This document shows positions 10,850 to 22,211 of a DNA stretch of 64,000 nucleotides, piece by piece (the stretch's first letter is position 1; each line of letters starts with the position of its first letter). This stretch comes from Zopfochytrium polystomum. Lineage: Eukaryota; Chytridiomycota; Chytridiomycetes; Chytridiales; Chytridiaceae. The notes beneath the pieces are model-generated. The model was given only the letters and a program-made list of their open reading frames with translations. It did not search any database and had not been told where the DNA came from. The translations under genes were made by a program, and so were the position numbers. The stretch lies in the NCBI GenBank assembly GCA_025765615.1, contig JAIVFJ010000078.1:208679-272678 (forward strand), in the 5' to 3' direction.

Positions 10850-11890
10850 ACACAACCCAGCTTCTCTCTCCCTCCCTCTCCCTCCCTCTCCCTCCCTCCC
10901 TCTCTCCCTCTCTCTCTTTCTCTCTTTCTTTTGCATTTCAATGGTGCTGTAAAACTAAAAAAGGAAGTCAACAGGCTGTCTGTCTATTAGAGTGGCAGTC
11001 AATGGGTTGTGTGTCTATCTCCCTGTCTCTGGGAGTGGCAGTCAATGGGCTGTGTGTCTCGCTGTCTATCTGTCTGTCTCTTTGCAGTCTGTGCTTTAAA
11101 GGGAGCTGTACAGTGTACTTCTTCAAAACAATACCTCCATCAAATGAGCTCTACTCAAGCGATCAAAGTTTGCCAGTGTTTCCAACTTTGTGTGAATGTT
11201 GCTTTCCCCTACATTGAAGATTTGCAACCAACCAGATAGGAGAAGCAAGGGGTGGTGGAGGGGAGGCTGCAGACCACCTTCCCTGGGCCACTGGGAGGAG
11301 AAGCCAACTAAAATGATATATCGGTTAATGACTTTGCAAAGTCAACAGGTTGTTGTTTGTCTATCAATCATTGAATATCTCTTTGTTTGAACTAAAGTCA
11401 ACGGGCTGTTTGTATTTCGCCCTCTGGGTTTCTGTGAGTACTTTGGAGCCAGTGCCCACCTGTCTGTTGCAGTCAACAGGCTGTCAGTCTTCCTGTTGCA
11501 GTCAATGAGTTGCTGCATGAGCAGCCAAAGCCGCAAGGGCAGCACTCAGTTTGCCTGAGGTTCCAGGTTCACCAGTGTGGCTGTGCTGCAAGACTGCAAC
11601 TTCTCTCTCCTTCTGTCCTTCTTTGTCTGCAGTGTGTCAGTGGATTGGGGCAAACACCAAGCTTTGTTGGTCACTCTCCATGTGGCCCGGCGTGTAATGT
11701 TCATTGTGGCATGCCACTCACCTTTCCATCCAGTGGCAGATTGCCTGTGTGTGGGACTACCAATATCCATTGTAGGCTTTGTCTTTAATTTTTTTTTTTC
11801 TTCTCCTTTTTTTTTTTTATTGGGAAGGATTGAAAGCTTGGATGTGCAATTAGATTGCTTTTGGGAAAAATACAATCTATATATATAATT
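10850..11890 (+). repeat. Repeat family D, copy 1
   Basis: Long non-coding repeat built of short modules around GTCAACAGGCTGTCTGTC, followed by a distinctive block (GGCATGCCACTC, GTGTGTGGGACTACCAAT) and a T-rich tail. Most of it is repeated at 12838-13560. No open frame runs through both copies. Confidence 0.85.
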
Positions 11891-12456
11891 AAAAAAAGCA
11901 AGGATTTGCGGCTAAACTGTTTTCTAATTGCAATTATTGAAGTGGGGGGGGGTCTAACTTTTTGTCTTCGGTGCCCAATCAAAACTCAGCGGAAAAATCA
12001 GAAAAGGACGGAGCTCAATGCGTTGTCTGTCTATCAGGTATATCTGTCTATCAGATTGTCTGTCTACCTCCCTGTCTGTAGGACTGGCAGTCAGTGGGCT
12101 GTCTGTCTCTCTGTCTGTCTCTCTATCTCTTCGCTCTGTCTCTCTCTCTGTCTCTCTGCCTCTGTCTCTCCCTGTCTCGCTCTGCCTCTTTCTCCCTCTC
12201 TCTCTCCCTGCCTCTCTCCCTCTCACTCTCTCTCACTCACTCTCGCTCTCTCTCCCTGTTTCTCTCTCTCCCTGTCTGTAGGACTGACAGTCATCAGGCT
12301 GTCTGTCTCTTTGTCTGTCTCTCCATCTCTTTGCTCTGTCGCTCTCTGCCTCTGGCTCTCTCTCCCTGTCCTGCTTTCTCTCGCACTCTCTCTCTCCCTG
12401 TCACACACACACACACACTCCCTCTCTCTCTCTCCTCTCTTTCGAGCGGGGGGGTT
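11891..12456. repeat. CT-rich simple sequence between repeat copies
   Basis: Long pyrimidine-biased stretch of CTGTCTCTC variants, with a short (CA)n run near 12404. No gene. Confidence 0.8.
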
Positions 12457-12545
12457 GAGGGGGGCGGCAGCCCCCCCACCGGGGGGCTCAGGGGGCGGCA
12501 GCCCCCCCCACCGGGGGGCTCAGGGGGCGGGAGCCCCCTGACTCA
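12457..12545. repeat. Tandem GC-rich palindromes
   Basis: Three units of about 30-35 bases, each starting GGGGGCGG and closing with a C run; the last ends AGCCCCCTGACTCA. Each unit can fold into a hairpin. The same terminal motif occurs at about 9478 and 9888. Confidence 0.85.
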
Positions 12546-12835
12546 AAACATATTTCCCTCTGTCTCTCTGTCTCTTCCTTATCTCTCTATCTGTTTCACT
12601 GTCTCTGTCTCTGTCCCTCCCTGCAGTTCTTGGTTCCTTTCTCTCTTGGGGGTGGGTTGACTCTGACCATCTCATTGGAGGCAGACCCATCTGATAAGGC
12701 AGCTGCAAGCAACTCGACGCAACCACAGGAAGGTGTCAGGATAGACAAGTGAGGAGTCTCTTTCTCTCTCTCTATTTCTCTTGATCGATTGAGCTGGGGT
12801 GGAGGGGGGTGGGGAGCCTGACTGAAAAAACAATC
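12505..12835 (+). repeat. Repeat family C, copy 2
   Basis: Second copy of 9467-9905, with the same order of CT-rich tract, TTGGTTCC block, GTGTCAGGATAGACAAG and a degenerate GGAGCCTGACT end. It abuts repeat family D directly, unlike copy 1. Confidence 0.85.
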
Positions 12836-12837
12836 CA

Positions 12838-13560
12838 GCTTCTCTCTCCCTCCCTCCCTCCCTCCTAACCTCTCGCTCTCTCACTCTCTCTCTTTTGCAT
12901 TTCAATCATGCTCTAAAAACTAAAAATGGAATAAAGTCAACAGGCTGTCTGTCTATAAGAGTGCCAATCAACGGGTTGTCTGTCTATCTCCCTATCTCTG
13001 GGAGTGGCAGGCAATGGGCTGTGTGTCTCGATATCTATCTCTCTGTTTTTTTGCAGTCAACGGGCTGTTGTCTATCTATCAATCAATCAATGACTGCCTC
13101 TTTGTTTGAACTAAAGTCAACAGGCTGTTTGTGTTTCTCCCTCTGGGTTCTGTGAGCACTTTGGAGCCAGTGCCCAGCGAACTGTTGCATTCAACAGGCT
13201 GTCAGTCTTCCTGTTGCAGTCAAATGGGTTGCTGCATGAGCGGCCAAAGGCTGCAAGGGCAGCACTCAGTTTGTTGGAGGTTCCAGGTTTGCGAGTGTGG
13301 CTGTCCTGAAAGGCCGCGGCTTCTCTCTCTTTCTGTCCCCCTTTGTCTGTCAGTGTGTCAGTGGCTTGGGGCTAACACTCCAAGCTTTGTTGGTCACTCT
13401 CTGCTTGGCCTGCCACACAATGTTCATTGTGGCATGCCACTCTCCTTTCAATCCAGGGACAGATTGCCTGTGTGTGGGACAACCAATACCATTGAAGGCT
13501 TTGTCTTTAATCATTTTTTCTCTTCTTTCATTTTTTTTTATGTTTTTTGGCAAGGATTGC
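12838..13560 (+). repeat. Repeat family D, copy 2
   Basis: Second copy of 10850-11890, with the same module order ending in GGCATGCCACTC, GTGTGTGGGACAACCAAT and a T-rich tail. Confidence 0.85.
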
Positions 13561-14275
13561 TTACAAGTTGACCCCTAGTAAAAAATCAAAAAAAATAAAG
13601 GGAAGGGAAATCCGGAGCGGTTGGATACCCTGAAATTCTTCCGCAGCAGGTTGCTCGGTTCAGATATTGTCAGTCCATCTGTCTTTGACTTCAGCGACAG
13701 ACTGCTTGCAGAGCGTCGTGCGAGTCCCGGTGCGAACCGGACATATTTTTTATATTATTTTCTTATTAATAGTATTTTCCCCTTTTTCTTATTTCTTGGG
13801 TTGATATTGGTTTGTTCTTTGATGTCTTGCCTGCTGTCTGCTTTCTTTTTGCGTCTTCTCATGAAGCGGGAGTCTGCCAAAAAAGGAATGCAGCGCTGAA
13901 GACAGCAAGCGCCCAGGCAAGTAGGTCACCGCGCGCCGAACGCAGTAAGATTTAGAGACAGAGATTTAGCGTTGAGAACGAGAATCGAGATAGCGGCAAG
14001 AGAGAGGGAGTTTGAGAGAGAGAGAGAGAGAGTGTGTGTGTGTGTGTGTGTGTGTGAGTAAGTGAGAGAGGAAATAGACGTGGAGAGAGAGAGACAGAGA
14101 GACATCCATCACACGCACCTTCAAACAGGCAAATGCTAAAAACGATGGATCGCCCTCGCCCGAGTACAAAAGAGGCGCTTTCGAGATAGCACTCACCCCA
14201 CTCTCGCACACAAACACAAAAGCACCCCCCAGAAGGAAACAAAACAAAGGCAACAACAACAAACTAACAACAAAA
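13561..14275. promoter_or_regulatory. Upstream region of the first six-cysteine gene
   Basis: AT-rich to 13900, then a purine-rich region with a (GA)n and (TG)n run at about 14010-14058. The 80 bases before the start codon are A/C-rich and probably 5' UTR. No TATA box recognised. A 92-codon ORF at 13621 has nothing to support it. Confidence 0.45.
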
Positions 14276-14810
14276 ATGCAAATCCCCAACCTCGTCTTTG
14301 CCGCGCTCCTCGCCGCCACGGCTACCACCACCGTCGTGCACGCCGCCGACGCCAACGCCTGCATCGCCGCGACCCAAAAGTTCACCAACGAAGTCACACA
14401 GTGCGCCACGCAGACCACTTCCGCCAACATGAGCAAGTGCCTCTGCGGCATCTCCACCCTGGTCGACGACTACAACGCAGTCGTCTCCTCCTGCGGCGCC
14501 GTCGGCCTCCCGGCCTCGCCGTTCTCGTCCGTCGATCAGTTCAAGGCTGACTGCGCGTGAGTGTATTTTTTAAATTTTTTTTTTTCTCCCCGGGTGAACA
14601 AAAGGAAGCCAGTCCAAACTCATATTCCTATTTTGTACCCCACTTCCTCTTCAACCACAAAAAAAAAGTGCCCAAGGCTACCCTGTCGGCGGCTCGAGCG
14701 GAACCACCACGACCACCACGACAAAGTCCGGCGCCGCGTCGCTCTACGCCGGAAACACTGTCTTTGCGGCGTCCGTCGTCGCCGTCGCCGCCGCCGCCGC
14801 CTTCCTTTGA
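14276..14810 (+). CDS. Six-cysteine secreted protein, probably GPI-anchored (paralogue 1)
   Basis: Two exons, 14276-14556 and 14669-14810, joined in phase 2, giving about 140 residues. An N-terminal signal peptide (VFAALLAATATTTVVHA) is followed by a mature part with six cysteines in the order C, C, CxC, C, C. A Thr-rich linker and a hydrophobic C-terminus (FAASVVAVAAAAAFL) look like a GPI attachment signal. The intron opens with GTGAGT directly after the last cysteine. The gene 780 bases downstream has the same cysteine order and the same intron position and phase. Function unknown; a cell-wall or adhesion role would be inference. Confidence 0.85.
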
Positions 14811-14862
14811 ATATACGGCCGCCAAAAGCCTGCCACAACTCTTAGTGGGTCTCTCCGCGTCC

Positions 14863-14893
<31 letters not shown>

Positions 14894-15022
14894 TCTCTCG
14901 CTCTCTCTCTCTTTCTATCTCTCTCTTCCCAGTTATTTCTCTCTCCCTCCCTCTCTCAATAGATGCGATCAAATAAAAGAAAAAGCCGATTGCCTGACCG
15001 AACGCTGGCCCATTTGCATTCC

Positions 15023-15071
<49 letters not shown>

Positions 15072-15589
15072 AGGGATGAAACTTGCAGACTCCAAAGTGC
15101 CGCGGGGCATAAGTAAGGGAGTGAGAGAGGTTTGGGCAGTTGCGACTAGTTCAAAGTAAAGTGGGGGAAAAGAGTATTCGGCCGGCGGGAATGTGACAGT
15201 GGCTTTTGCTTGGCCTTGATGTCTCGCTTTGTGTCTCTCCTTCAATCAATCATCTCGCTCTCTGTCTCTCGCGTCTCTCTCTCAATCTCTCTCTCTCTCC
15301 TGTCTCTGTCTGTCTCTCTCTCTACTATCATTTCTGATTTCGGACGGAAAGCCCCCATAAATGGAAGTAATTGTTTTTGCGACTGATGAGGAGGAAAAGA
15401 AAGAAAATGCAAGGAACGAATCACCTTCTGGCTGCAGAGTAAGCCCAAAAATGGAAAATGCAGTGAAAAAACTAAAATAAAAAAAAAAGAAAAAACAATC
15501 AACAATATATTTAGGCCAGCCACACGTTCCACACACCAGCCACACCACTCACACTAACTCACTCACAAACTCATCCACAAACACCCTCC
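14811..15589. other. Spacer with microsatellites
   Basis: 3' flank of the first six-cysteine gene and promoter of the second. Contains a (CT)n tract at about 14865-14955, a (TG)n tract at about 15025-15070 and more CT-rich sequence at 15250-15330. The last 60 bases before the next start are ACTCAC-rich. Confidence 0.7.
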
Positions 15590-15962
15590 ATGCACGCCCT
15601 TTCCGCCCTCGCCGCCGCCGCCGCCGTCCTCGTCGCCGCTCCGGCCGCCGTTAACGCCCAGTTCGACATCCCGGGCGCCAGCCCCGCGTGCCAGGCGGCC
15701 CTCAACACCTACATCGTCGACCTGACGCCCTGCATCGCCGGTCTCTTCACCGGCACTGCGTTCCCCACGGCCACCGGCCTCACCGGCGCCGACGAGGCCG
15801 CCGTCTACAAGTGCGTCTGCGGCACCCCCAACCTCGTCCCAGACATCCAGAATGTCCTCAACGCCTGCCAGGACGTCCTCAAGGCAGAGCCGTCCCCTTC
15901 GCTGGGCCTGTCGAGCCCCAGCCTCACGTCGTTCGACGACCTGAAGAAACTTTGCGCGTGAG

Positions 15963-16004
<42 letters not shown>

Positions 16005-16588
16005 CAGCGATGGTCGAGTTCGATGCACACGGGATCTGCGGAAGCAAGGCTTTTGCAACGAAAGTGTTAGGGGTTTGCACGCAAGAGCCACATGGGTGGT
16101 GAGCGAGTCAAATAAGCGAGAGTGCGAGTGCGTGTTCATTTGTACGAGTGGCATGCCAGCTATTGCGAGAACGACGGCGCACGTTGCTCGGCGATCGATT
16201 GACTGCAAAGCCCATCCGGCTGGTGTCTGCGTCTGTCTTGCCTTGTCTCATCCTTCATCCCCTTTTTACGTGATTCCAACCCACTTCCCCTCTCTCTCCC
16301 ACACACTACTGGGCCTTCAGTACCTACGGCGTCACCCTCACTGGCTCTCTCAGCAACCTGCCCACCGCAACTGGTGGCGGCTCGGGATCGGGCAGCACTA
16401 CTGGCGGCGCTGTTACCACCAGCGGCCCAACCACCACTGGCGGCGCTGCTACCACCACCTCCACCCCCACGGGCGCTTCCACAAGCACGAACAACCAGCT
16501 CAAGTCTTCGGCCATGTCCGCCCACGGCGCGCAGAGCCAGCTCGTTGCGGCTGCCTCGCTCTTTGCCGCTGCAGTGCTCGCCATCTAG
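15590..16588 (+). CDS. Six-cysteine secreted protein, probably GPI-anchored (paralogue 2)
   Basis: Exons 15590-15957 and 16321-16588 join in phase 2 to give about 211 residues. The signal peptide is ALAAAAAVLVAAPAAVNAQ. Six cysteines follow in the order C, C, CVC, C, C, as in the neighbour. The second exon encodes a Gly/Ser/Thr-rich linker with repeated TTGGA units and a hydrophobic C-terminus (LVAAASLFAAAVLAI) typical of GPI-anchored wall proteins. The intron starts GTGAGT and runs straight into a (TG)n tract. Duplication of paralogue 1 is likely from the shared intron position and phase, but the sequences have diverged well beyond that. Confidence 0.85.
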
Positions 16589-16879
16589 ACTTGCCCGTCG
16601 TCTTCTACTTCTTGTTCTATGTTTTCTACTTCCCCCTCCCCTCGTTTTTCTTGATTCTATAACAGTGGGCCCCCCGTTCTTTTTTTTCTTTTCCCTGTCC
16701 TCGCGCTTGCCGTTTTTCCCTGTTAGGAGCGAGTGGAACGAAAGAAATGAACCAATACAGCCCCTGGCTGATAGACTTCAGCCTTGTCCAAGATTTATTG
16801 TTCGCGTTGGGAAATTGTCTCTTGCTTTTATCAAGAAAAGCAACAACGGTCAAGAAAAGCAGCAACGCTCACGGTGACG

Positions 16880-17940
16880 ATGCCGCACCCGCAGCCGCAG
16901 CAGCAGGCATCACAACAACGACGACGACGACGACAACGACGACGACAGCAACCACGACAGTTGTCGCGACGACATCAATGGCGACGCAGCGTTCGTTCAC
17001 CCACAAAAGCAGCCCAGGCCACGACGACGACGACGACGACTACGAAACCCATCGCCGTCGCCGCTTCCGTCATTGCCACCGCCACTTCCACAGCCACCAC
17101 CAACACTTCTACGACTACCATCGTCCGCCTCGTCCGACTCCCGCGCCTCGACGGCCCCAAAGTCGCTGCATCCGTCTTCACACTCCTCCTGTCCGCATCC
17201 ATCCTCGCACCCACCGCCGCGCCCTGGCTTGCTTGTTTGTGCTTTTTGTGTTCTACAAAGATCCATTTCCTCTTCCACCGACTGATTCCTGGTTTTTTTT
17301 CTTTCCCCCTCTCCGCTCTCTCGCTCTCTCTCTTGCTCTGTCTCTTTCTATCTCTCTCGCTCTCGCGACTGCCTCTCTTTCTTTTTCTGTTTTCTGTTCA
17401 CGACAATAGTCGCCCAGACCCTTACACAGGTCAACGTTTCGGTCTACCCGACGCTTCCCCCGGGCGCTGTGCCCATCGACTGGACTCAGGTGAGCGGCTG
17501 CGCCCTTGTCTTCGTGCCCACCGACGTTTTGGGTTTTTTGAGACGGGCAAATTCCCCCCCAAACACCAACAAAAAAAAAAAAAAAAAAAATTTCCAGGCC
17601 ACGCTCTCCTCGACGTCAACGCCGACCGCAAACATCGACCTCGCGACCTGCACCTGCGACCTGACCCTCCGCGCCTGCGACCTCAACTGCTGCTGCGACC
17701 CGGACTGCGCAGGCATCAGCCCCGCCGCCGCCGCTCGCGACGGGTGCCTCGACGTCCTCGCCTCCAGGCCGCCCGTCGTGCCCGTCTGCGCCGCGCTGCT
17801 GGTCAGAGTCAATGGCGTCGCGACGACGGGAGCGGGATCGGGTTCGGGGTCGGGTTCGGCCGCTGCTGGCGTGCTGCAGACCGTTGCGGGCGGCGCCGCC
17901 GGCGGGCTGTGCGTGTTCAAGGATAACAGTTGAGTATGGG

Positions 17941-18003
<63 letters not shown>

Positions 18004-19236
18004 GGCTTGTTTCGCAACTGACGGTCCGAACCCGACCAAACCGAAAATAAAAAAATAAAATAAAAAAACAAAAAAAAACCCAATTCAAGGCCCCATCAAA
18101 GGCTTCTTCTACAAAGACCCTGGCACGACATACCAGTCCGACAACTACTTTTCCGAGATGGAGGCCCTTAACGAGTTCTCGTACAGCGTCACCTCATACG
18201 CCGTCGACTCGGTCTACGACAAGGACACGAGCCTGCAACCCGTCGTGCTCTCGACGCCCTACAAGGTGAGGTCGAGGAACGGAGTCCCACCCAGTTCGTT
18301 CGTTTTTCACGTTAAACCGGAAACTGACCCAACACAACGCACAAATTTTTTTACAACAACAAAATAAATTGAAATAACTAGATGGGAGACTTTGTGCTTG
18401 TACAGTACCCCAACACGGGAAAGGAAGCCGCCTTCTTGAGCCTGCCGGCTCCGTCCGTCTCCGGCGTCTGCAACGATGGGAACCCCGCGAGTTGAGTGTT
18501 TGGAGCAGGAGCCGTTGGGATGCAACCATTTTCGCGTTGTCCTCACTAGGCTCCATTTCCCTGACTTTTCATCTTTGCCGTGCGCGCTTCCAGAGTCTGC
18601 CTTTTCGAACATTCAACTGACACAAAATATCGCTTCCAGAGTTTCTCGAGACGGAAACGACTACTTGCACGCGCGACGTGCCCATCAAGGCTGCGTCGAG
18701 TTTGTGCCGCGCGGGCTCCGTGATAGACGTTGCTCGCTACCTTGACGGCTTTAGCGTCCTGGCGGTAAGGCGAGGGACGGAAGTAGAGCGAGGCGTTTCG
18801 TGGGAAGGGGGGTGGCGGCTGAGCACCGAATGCTCTTATGCGCCCGGAGCAAACCTCAACTTTGACCGTCCTTCACATTTTGACCCCCCCGCACCTGCAA
18901 TTCACAAAACCCAGGGAGACGGCAGCTACGTCAGCGCCTCAAAGACTATCTGCGCCGACCCGGCCCCGAACGCCACGCACTCCACCCTCTGCACCAGCCT
19001 CCCGCCTCAGTGGGACGCCAACACCGACACGTGCTCCCGCGTCGCCGTCGGTATCTACTACACCTTTACGTACAACGTCGACGCCGGATCCGGCCTCGCC
19101 ATCATCTCCGCCCTCGACGTCGCTGTCGTGTTTGGACAGTACCAGATCGGAGACACACCCTCGGGCGTCGTGCAGACCTTTGGCGTCGCCTGGGTTAAGG
19201 TGGGTGTGTGAGTGAGTGAGTGAGTGAGTGAGTTAG

Positions 19237-19334
<98 letters not shown>

Positions 19335-19932
19335 GATGCATTCTTTCGCATTTGCTTAACCCTTCCAACACCATTCTCGCCCGACAGAAAGGCACCCAGC
19401 CCCCGCTCACCAAATCCGGCAACCCGGGCTACATCACGGGCGCGCCGGTCCTCTTTGGCACAGCGCTGACCTCCCCGGCCCCCGCGATCGCCTACTTCCC
19501 CTACGACGCGCAGAGCCCGACGCTCGGCGGCGGCTTCTCGCTGCCGCGCGACGTGCTGCACGACGGCGGCGTGCTGTCGTGCGTGGACCCCGGCGGCGCG
19601 TCCCCGGCCGCGGCCGTCGTCGCGGCCGCCTCGCGCCTGCCCGTGACCTTTGCCGAAGACGCGGCCGCCGGCTGCACGCTGTACCTCGCGCGCCGCGACC
19701 TCGACGCGTCGACGCCCGCCGGCTGCGCGGCCGTGCGCGCCAGCGCCGAGCGCATCCTCACCGCCGGGGGCAGGGTCGGCGGGTCCGTGAACCGCGTCGG
19801 CAAGTTTGGCAGCGCGAGCCCGACCGCCGTCGGCGACTGGGTGCCCGTGCTGGTCACCGAGAAGGGGGACAAGGTTTGGTGCTGCAAACACCTGCTCACT
19901 CATTCACCCACTGACGCTCACGAACGCCGAAC

Positions 19933-19970
<38 letters not shown>

Positions 19971-20461
19971 TATATATATATTAGTCGGCCCTGGACGAAG
20001 GCACCGGCTCCTGCACGTCGGTGCTGACGCAGCTGGACGTCCAGTTCCTCACGGCCGACCTCGGCGCGGCCGGCAGCCCGCAGCCCGCGGTCGTCGCCGC
20101 CCGCGTCGTCAAGACCTACGCGACCCTCCGGTTCCGCTGCCTCGTACCCGACGACTGCCGCCCGGCCGCAGGCCCGCGGTCGTCGTCGACCTCGTCATCC
20201 TCGCCGGACCCGGCGCGGCTGCAGCGCTTCCGTCTGAGGGCGACGGTCGAGTTTGTCGAAGTAGCCGGCGACTACGCGCCGGCCATGTTTGTCCCGTCCC
20301 CGCCCGCACTCGTGCCCACGCTGCCGGACGACTTGTTTTACCCGTTCAAACTGCCCGTCGCTTCCGCCGCCGGCCCGGGACCGGGAAGACGACGCCAATG
20401 CGCGGTGGTGGCAGCGGCGGTCGCTGTCGCGTGCGCGGTGTGGGTGGCGGTGGTAGGCTGA
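16880..20461 (+). CDS. TCTN: Tectonic-family ciliary transition-zone protein
   Basis: Tectonics belong to the MKS/JBTS complex that gates the base of cilia and flagella. Inferred exons: 16880-17234 (tentative), 17410-17489, 17598-17928, 18090-18265, 18382-18490, 18640-18764, 18915-19199, 19388-19873 and 19985-20461. Exon 3 holds the family signature CTCDLTLRACDLNCCCDPDC. Later exons carry the Tectonic domain, including SGNPGYITGAPVLFGT. The C-terminus ends in a hydrophobic segment (CAVVAAAVAVACAVWVAVVG), consistent with a membrane anchor. The N-terminus is uncertain: low-complexity Thr/Arg sequence precedes a hydrophobic segment (VAASVFTLLLSASILA) that could be the signal peptide. Two introns carry long (TG)n tracts, and two donors read GTTGAG. 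Confidence 0.87.
17944..18002. repeat. (TG)n microsatellite in Tectonic intron 3
   Basis: About 58 bases of pure TG, starting some 15 bases after the 5' splice site on the coding strand. Confidence 0.95.
19244..19333. repeat. (TG)n microsatellite in Tectonic intron 7
   Basis: About 90 bases of TG preceded by GTGA repeats, starting about 44 bases after the 5' splice site on the coding strand. Longest TG tract in an intron here. Confidence 0.95.
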
Positions 20462-21614
20462 GAGTGGGCTCCGGGCAGTCGTGAAAAAAAAACAAAAAAA
20501 AAAAAAACAAAAAAAACGGATTTGCTCCGGTGGGGGTTGTTCGCATCGCGCGTTGGCCCGCTCGAATCCTTCCTGTTGATCAAGGTCCATCCGCCTTCCT
20601 CCCTCCACGCCTCTTCCCGCTACCGAACCGACACTAGCCTCCCCCGAATTCCCCCCGACCCAAACCCGTTCTTTACTTGCTCTCTTCCACGCCCCCTTCA
20701 TAGACAAAATATAATAACGCTTATTGTGAGTCTCGATATGAGTTTTTTGAAAGAGACAGAGAGTGAGCGAGAGAGAGAGAGAGAGAGTGTGTGTGTGTGT
20801 GTGTGTGTGTGCAACACCCTGGAACCCACCCCTCCCCCCACTGTGTTATTTCAACAACAAACACAAACCAATCAATCAAGCAAAATGTCGCGTTCGGAAG
20901 GAAAAAAAAAAGAAAAGAAAAAAATAACGGGCCCTAGCCAAGCTGGTACTTGCATCTGTGAATAAATAGTAGTACTTTCAAACATTAATATATTTCAGTG
21001 ATCGAGCGAATCACCGTTGCTCGTAAAATACCCACGACGATCGACTTGTTACGTCTGATTGCGGCTTGCTCGGCACCGCCGCACTCGGACGAGCACGGCG
21101 CGCCCCCCCCCCCTGTGTGCCGGGCGGGCCGGGCGGGCCAAGAACGGTGTGCCGGGCAACCGGGGCACGCGATGAGTTGCTGCTGCTGTGTAAGGGGGTG
21201 GAGACAGGGTCAGGGAGACAGAGCAGAGAGAGAGAGGGTAGAGAGAGAGGGCAGAGAGAGAGAGGGAGAGAGAGAGAGAGAGGGAGAGTGAGTGTGTGAG
21301 AGAGTAGACCGCGACATCTTTGACAGAATGTGGGCCGCATTCCATGCAAGAAAACAACAACACCCCCCGCTTTATTTGAAAAAATGCTGGAAGCCAAGAG
21401 ACCCAAAAAAACAAACATACATACACATAAGGAGTAAAGGAAGACAGAGAGACAGAGAGACAGAGAGACAGACAGACAGACAGACAAGGTAGGTCACTTG
21501 CACAGTGGGGCGGCCCGCCTCGGAACTTCGTTGGCCGTCGCGCATATCCTGGGCTGAGTGGCGACCCACCACCCATATGCCGTCTGCGGGAAACAGGGGG
21601 AGAGAAAGAGAGAG

Positions 21615-21683
<69 letters not shown>

Positions 21684-21985
21684 TAGATTGATAGGGACAC
21701 ACACACACACGCACACTTTCACACACGCCCGGTGTTCCATCAATTCTCTTCCCGCCCGCCCTCACACACACACATGCAACAAATAAATAAAACATCCGTC
21801 CGGCCCAGCGTCGACACCACTCCACCCCCAGCGCCATTCTACTTCTTCTACTTCTTCTTCTTACCCTACCCCCTACCGCACCGCACCGCACCGCACCCAC
21901 TCCCCCCCCACCAAGCAGCTCCCCGCGCAAGGCCCATCCATCCTCGCGGTCAAATAATAAAAAAGAGAGCAAAAACGTTCCCGCT
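20462..21985. other. Intergenic, microsatellite-rich
   Basis: Contains A-rich tracts (20484-20518), a (GA)n/(TG)n block (20755-20812), GA-rich sequence at 21220-21300, a (GA)n tract of about 80 bases at 21599-21680 and a repeated CACCG run near 21880. No gene recognised. The last 100 bases should hold the protease promoter. Confidence 0.6.
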
Positions 21986-22168
21986 ATGCCTTTGGCCGTC
22001 GTCTTTGCCGGTGGCGCGGCGCTCCTCCTGGCCGTCGCCGCGTCGTCGTCGCCGGTTGTCGCCGCTCCGTTCGTGGCCGGCAACGCCAACCTTGCTTCGA
22101 GCGCAAGCACGAGCGGAGGCGTAATGTACCAGGCAAGTACTTTTCTTGTTTTTTATTTTATTTCACTT

Positions 22169-22211
<43 letters not shown>

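Noticed and set aside
10850..13560. Regularly spaced repeats that could suggest a CRISPR-like array
   Set aside because: Unit lengths and spacers are irregular, the sequence is simple-sequence-rich, and the genome is eukaryotic.
13720..13745. T-arm-like word near GGTGCGAACC
   Set aside because: No matching D-arm, anticodon stem or acceptor stem, so not a tRNA. I found no convincing tRNA or rRNA elsewhere in the window.
19224..19984. Long frames through the TG tract of Tectonic intron 7
   Set aside because: Poly-Val/Cys translation of a microsatellite. The intron boundaries are fixed by conserved sequence on both sides.
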